DNA from: Magnetovibrio sp. PR-2
GTDB taxonomy: Bacteria > Pseudomonadota > Alphaproteobacteria > Rhodospirillales > Magnetovibrionaceae
Assembly: GCF_036689815.1 (NCBI RefSeq)
Contig: NZ_JBAHUR010000002.1
Location: 248,001-312,000 of the forward strand
Direction of reading: 5' to 3'
Length of the DNA: 64,000 nt
Part shown: in pieces, positions 60,539 to 64,000 of the stretch
Layout: each line of letters opens with the position of its first letter
Position numbering within the stretch: the stretch's first letter is position 1
Notes under the pieces: generated by a model
What the model was told of the DNA's origin: nothing
Seen by the model: only the letters and a program-made list of their open reading frames with translations
Database searches by the model: none
Translations under genes and position numbers: made by a program

Positions 60539-60712
60539 TTAATGTGGAACCGTGACGATGGCGCTTTGTTCCGTCAAAGCGGCCAATACGCCCGCCCAGC
60601 CGTTGCGGCGTGCTTCGCGTTTGGCCCCGTCGAGGCCCAAATGGCGGCTCAGTAATATGGCGAGTTGGTGGTTGGCGTTGAATTTCCGACCGTTGTAAAC
60701 GTTCATGCTCAT
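60539..60712 (-). CDS. 57-residue hypothetical protein
   Basis: A short open frame with a strong GGGAG ribosome site seven bases before ATG at 60712 encodes MSMNVYNGRKFNANHQL, then a helical AILLSRHLGLDGAKREARRNGWAGVLAAL and a short end (stop 60539-60541). The composition and codon use look genuinely coding, and opposite-strand frames here are not convincing. Function unknown. Confidence 0.65.
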   Translation of the reverse strand: MSMNVYNGRKFNANHQLAILLSRHLGLDGAKREARRNGWAGVLAALTEQSAIVTVPH

Positions 60713-60848
60713 GTGAAGGCTCCCATCTCAGATCATCTGTCCCCCTCTCTACGTTGAACGCGAGGAAACGGATCTCTGTGACGCGGAAAATTGCCTTGCG
60801 CGCCACATTTCTGGGGATAACTCCCCTATGAGAGTATTCGGTGGGTGT

Positions 60849-63200
60849 TTACGACTTCACCACCGCAGGCACAGAGCCCTTGGCCGTTTTCGCCGGAAGA
60901 CCGACCTTTTTGCCACCTGAGCGCTTTGTCTTCGGGGGTTTGGCCTTCGGTTCTGGGAAGTCGAAAACGATTTTGTTGTCTTCGACCTTCACCAAGACCT
61001 CACCACCGCTGGCAAGGCTGCCAAACAGCAGTTCTTCGGACAGCGGGCGCTTGATGTGCTCTTGGATAACACGGCCCAACGGGCGGGCACCAAAGTTGCG
61101 GTCATAACCTTTTTTGCCCAACCATTCACGTGCATCGTCGGTCAGTTCGATGGTGACGTTGCGTTCACCCAGTTGGACTTCCAGTTCCATAATGAACTTG
61201 TCGACCACGCGAGACATAACCTTCGGCGACAGGTTCGCGAACGGGATAATGGAATCCAAACGATTGCGAAACTCCGGCGTGAACATTTTTTCAATGGCTT
61301 CCGTGTCGTCGCCTTCGCGGGCTCCCCGCTCGAACCCGATGGCCGGCTTGGCCAATTCGGTCGCTCCGGCGTTGGTGGTCATAATCAACACCACGTTACG
61401 GAAATCGATGGATTTGCCGTTGTTGTCGGTGAGCTTGCCGTGGTCCATGACCTGCAACAATATGTTGAACAAGTCCGGGTGAGCTTTCTCAATCTCGTCC
61501 AGCAACAACACACAATGGGGTTGCTGATCGACGGCATCGGTGAGCAGGCCGCCCTGATCAAAGCCGACGTAGCCCGGCGGGGCACCGATGAGGCGTGAGA
61601 CCGAGTGACGCTCCATGTATTCCGACATATCGAAACGCACCAATTCCACACCCATGGTCATGGCGAGCTGGCGTGCGACCTCGGTTTTGCCGACACCCGT
61701 GGGGCCGGAGAACAGGTAAGAGCCGATGGGCTTGTCCGGTTCGCGCAACCCCGCGCGGGCCAACTTGATGGAGCTGGACAACGCCGTGATGGCCTTGTCC
61801 TGGCCATAAACCATCGACTTAAGATCACGCTCTAAGTTCTTGAGAACTTTAACATCATCACTGGAAACGGATTTCGGTGGGATGCGCGCAATTTTGGCCA
61901 CAATGGCTTCCACATCTTTGACGGAGACGTTCTTTTTGCGCTTGTTTTCGGGCACCAGCATGCGCGATGCACCGACTTCATCAATCACGTCGATGGCTTT
62001 GTCAGGCAGTTTGCGGTCATTGATGTAACGGTCTGCAAGCTCGACAGCAGCGCGCAGCGCCGGGTCGGTGTAGTGCACATTGTGGTGCTCTTCATAGTAC
62101 GGCTTGAGCCCCTTCAAGATCTTCACCGTGTCATCCACAGAGGGCTCGTACACATCGATTTTTTGGAAACGGCGCACCAGTGCGCGGTCCTTTTCGAAGT
62201 GATTGCGATACTCCTTATAGGTTGTCGACCCGATGCAGCGCAGCGACCCGTTCGCCAGCGACGGCTTTAAGATATTGGACGCATCCATGCTACCACCCGA
62301 CGTTGAGCCCGCACCGATAACGGTGTGAATTTCGTCGATGAACATGACGTTGTTCACGTCCTCTTCCAGCTCTGTAATCACGGCTTTCAGACGTTCTTCG
62401 AAGTCGCCACGATAGCGTGTTCCGGCCAGAAGCGCGCCCATATCCAGGGCCCAGATTTGCGCTTCAAGCAGAACTTCCGGCACGTCTTTTTCATGGATGC
62501 GACGGCCCAAACCTTCAGCAATAGCGGTTTTGCCGACGCCGGGGTCACCGACATATAGCGGGTTGTTTTTGGTGCGGCGGCACAGCACTTGGATGGTGCG
62601 TTCGACCTCTTCCGTGCGGCCAATCAGCGGATCGATTTTACCGTCGGCGGCTTTTCTGTTGAGGTTCACACAGTAGGTCTCCAACGCTTCGGAGCCCTTT
62701 TTCACCATGCCCTCTTCGTCCATGTCTTCTTCCGCGCCGGACACCAGGCGTTCTTCAGACTGACCGGGAGCTTTGGCGATGCCGTGAGAGATATAATTCA
62801 CCGCGTCCAAGCGCGTCATGTCTTGTTCTTGCAGGAAATACACCGCGTGGGATTCCCGTTCCGAGAACAGTGCGACCAAAACATTGGCGCCCGTAACCTC
62901 TTCGCGGCCGGACGATTGCACATGAATGATGGCGCGCTGAATGACGCGTTGGAAACCTGAGGTCGGTTTCGGGTCTTCTAAGCCGTCCAAGGGCGGCAAG
63001 ACCAGCTCATTTTCCAAGAAATCAGAGATATCGCCCTGGATTTTCTCCAAATCCACGTCGCAGGCCCGCAAAACAGAAACCGCGTCCGGATCGTCGGACA
63101 GCGACATCAGCAAGTGTTCCAAGGTTGCAAATTCGTGGCGGTATTCACCTGCAATATTCAGGGCACGGTGCAGAGTTTGTTCTAAATTTCTAGATAGCAT
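60849..63200 (-). CDS. clpA: ATP-dependent Clp protease ATP-binding subunit ClpA
   Basis: This 783-residue AAA+ unfoldase has the Clp N-domain (about 1-145), AAA module 1 with GDPGVGKTA and AAA module 2 with GPTGVGKTE, VRFDMSEYMERHSVSRLIG and LLLDEIEKAHPD, then the D2 small domain and a Lys-rich Pro/Gly-containing C-terminal tail (PPKTKRSGGKK) longer than in E. coli. It unfolds substrates for ClpP. clpS lies 64 bases upstream on the same strand. ClpP is not in the window. Confidence 0.96.
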   Translation of the reverse strand: MLSRNLEQTLHRALNIAGEYRHEFATLEHLLMSLSDDPDAVSVLRACDVDLEKIQGDISDFLENELVLPPLDGLEDPKPTSGFQRVIQRAIIHVQSSGREEVTGANVLVALFSERESHAVYFLQEQDMTRLDAVNYISHGIAKAPGQSEERLVSGAEEDMDEEGMVKKGSEALETYCVNLNRKAADGKIDPLIGRTEEVERTIQVLCRRTKNNPLYVGDPGVGKTAIAEGLGRRIHEKDVPEVLLEAQIWALDMGALLAGTRYRGDFEERLKAVITELEEDVNNVMFIDEIHTVIGAGSTSGGSMDASNILKPSLANGSLRCIGSTTYKEYRNHFEKDRALVRRFQKIDVYEPSVDDTVKILKGLKPYYEEHHNVHYTDPALRAAVELADRYINDRKLPDKAIDVIDEVGASRMLVPENKRKKNVSVKDVEAIVAKIARIPPKSVSSDDVKVLKNLERDLKSMVYGQDKAITALSSSIKLARAGLREPDKPIGSYLFSGPTGVGKTEVARQLAMTMGVELVRFDMSEYMERHSVSRLIGAPPGYVGFDQGGLLTDAVDQQPHCVLLLDEIEKAHPDLFNILLQVMDHGKLTDNNGKSIDFRNVVLIMTTNAGATELAKPAIGFERGAREGDDTEAIEKMFTPEFRNRLDSIIPFANLSPKVMSRVVDKFIMELEVQLGERNVTIELTDDAREWLGKKGYDRNFGARPLGRVIQEHIKRPLSEELLFGSLASGGEVLVKVEDNKIVFDFPEPKAKPPKTKRSGGKKVGLPAKTAKGSVPAVVKS

Positions 63201-63264
63201 TCGCTTATGTTCTCCGCTCTAAGACGCCTTTTCGGGGGCTATTAAAAAATGGCTTTCTTCTTAC

Positions 63265-63636
63265 TTAGGCATCTTTTTCGATTGTGCACTGTAAAGGATG
63301 CTGATTTTGTCGCGCCAGGTCCATGACCTGGTTGGCCTTGGTTTCCGCAACTTCGTGCGTGTATACGCCGCACACGCCCACGCCCTTTTGGTGGACATGC
63401 AGCATGATCTGTGTGGCTTCTTCCGCCGATTTGTTGAAGATGTGCTCCAAAATGTGGACGACGAACTCCATCGGTGTGTAGTCGTCGTTGAGCATCAACA
63501 CCTTGTACATGGACGGTTTTTTGGTTTTAGGTCGGGTTTTGAGCACCAGACCGGTATCGCCGTCGTCATCACGACCGCCGTCTTGCCCACCGCCTGCGGG
63601 GCCCATTGTTACGAATACGTCTTTTCTTTCGGTCAC
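63265..63636 (-). CDS. clpS: ClpS adaptor for N-degron substrates
   Basis: This 123-residue protein has an unstructured N-terminus (about 1-38) followed by the ClpS core: [27 protein letters not shown] with the [10 protein letters not shown] pocket residues, and [23 protein letters not shown]. It delivers proteins with primary N-terminal destabilising residues (Leu, Phe, Trp, Tyr) to ClpAP. It precedes clpA in the conserved clpSA unit. Confidence 0.96.
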   Translation of the reverse strand: MTERKDVFVTMGPAGGGQDGGRDDDGDTGLVLKTRPKTKKPSMYKVLMLNDDYTPMEFVVHILEHIFNKSAEEATQIMLHVHQKGVGVCGVYTHEVAETKANQVMDLARQNQHPLQCTIEKDA

Positions 63637-63867
63637 TTAAGGTATGTCCTCAGTTTTCAATTCGGCGGGGAGGTGCCGGGAATCACACTGTCTAAACCAT
63701 GATACCGCGAACGCCGGGTGGCGTAAAATCACCCAAATGGTTGGTTTTGTCTGATTTGGGGGTAAATGAACAAAAATCCAGCCCCCGACGTTAACTTTTT
63801 GCACCCGGTTGCGAATGTGTAACAGTGCTCCGATATGTTTGCGGGGGTGTGACAGCAGGAGGACCCA

Positions 63868-64000
63868 ATGGCCCACAATTCCCAAAAAGTAACGTTTTCA
63901 GGTGGCAGCGGCGAACAGCTCGCCGCGCGTCTCGACCTGCCTGATGGGCCTGTACGCGCCTATGCGTTGTTTGCGCACTGCTTCACGTGCTCCAAGGACC
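63868..64000 (+). CDS. Alpha/beta hydrolase, probably of the hydrolase-OsmC fusion type, 5' part
   Basis: Only the first 44 codons are inside the window. The ATG at 63868 follows a GGAGGA ribosome site. The visible residues [37 protein letters not shown] match the beginning of alpha/beta hydrolases that carry a C-terminal OsmC domain in many alphaproteobacteria (shown here only as motif; first 44 residues). The fusion itself cannot be confirmed without the rest. Confidence 0.75.
   Translation, partial: MAHNSQKVTFSGGSGEQLAARLDLPDGPVRAYALFAHCFTCSKD

Noticed and set aside
63637-63885. Minus-strand frame of 82 codons upstream of clpS
   Set aside because: It overlaps the start of the alpha/beta hydrolase gene and has no recognisable product or ribosome site.
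1-64000. CRISPR array, prophage, insertion sequence or rRNA operon
   Set aside because: No regularly spaced repeats, transposase, integrase, phage structural gene or rRNA sequence was seen anywhere in the window.

Overview
The window reads as chromosome of an alphaproteobacterium, most likely a marine, Rhodospirillales-like lineage. This rests on gene families and order: aat next to DUF2155, MlaD and NDUFA12; alaC-hom beside recJ; aroQ-accB-accC; clpS-clpA; a B12-dependent ribonucleotide reductase; class I PHA synthase; MeaB; and many Cache/PDC sensors and chemoreceptors. The GC content looks moderate to high with local AT-rich islands (not computed). Coding is dense on both strands and I saw one tRNA and no rRNA.

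Layout. 1-4.7 kb: tail of a spermidine-synthase-like gene, then a four-gene minus-strand block coupling a chemoreceptor to an Rsb-type partner switch (STAS, HATPase, receiver-PP2C phosphatase). 5-9.3 kb: a CNNM/CorC-like protein, DUF1289 and SET-domain genes, a decayed duplicate of the CNNM gene, then a small defence islet (frameshifted Abi_2/HEPN gene with two candidate structured RNAs) ending at tRNA-Glu. 9.5-13.8 kb: PPi-type phosphofructokinase, two sensor-like orphans, bacteriohemerythrin and a dead sensor-kinase gene. 13.8-23 kb: antiporter, DUF3047, recJ, a cassette flanked by a duplication of the hom 3' end, hom, alaC and an OmpA-like lipoprotein. 23-34.9 kb: phaC with a coiled-coil companion, a Cache-PAS histidine kinase, a tight five-gene operon (isochorismatase-like, alpha/beta hydrolase, gamma-carbonic anhydrase, meaB, slyX), an RhlE helicase, a diguanylate cyclase and ornithine decarboxylase. 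34.9-38.5 kb: AT-richer orphan membrane proteins, LysE exporter and a ThiS-ThiG fusion. 38.6-47 kb: aroQ-accB-(small ORF)-accC, thioesterase, aat, and the NDUFA12/two-MCE/methyltransferase/DUF2155 block. 47-54.5 kb: a solitary type IIG restriction-modification protein and nrdJ with candidate NrdR boxes. 54.8-64 kb: small envelope and redox proteins, a FemAB-like acyltransferase, a short gene of 57 residues, clpA, clpS and the start of an alpha/beta hydrolase-OsmC-type gene.

How parts fit together: aat with clpS/clpA covers bacterial N-degron marking, recognition and unfolding. accB/accC, phaC, the thioesterase and meaB concern acyl-CoA and carbon storage. The chemoreceptor/partner switch, Cache histidine kinase, diguanylate cyclase, PDC protein and hemerythrin point to dense environmental sensing. 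Three independent partial gene duplications (CNNM 5' end, hom 3' end, nrdJ 3' end) lie in this one window. The most promising unusual locus is 8.55-8.89 kb: a 75-nt terminator-ended RNA candidate directly ahead of an Abi_2/HEPN gene, plus a second divergent RNA candidate sharing a 10-nt core. All functions are read from sequence motifs by eye; no database search was run.
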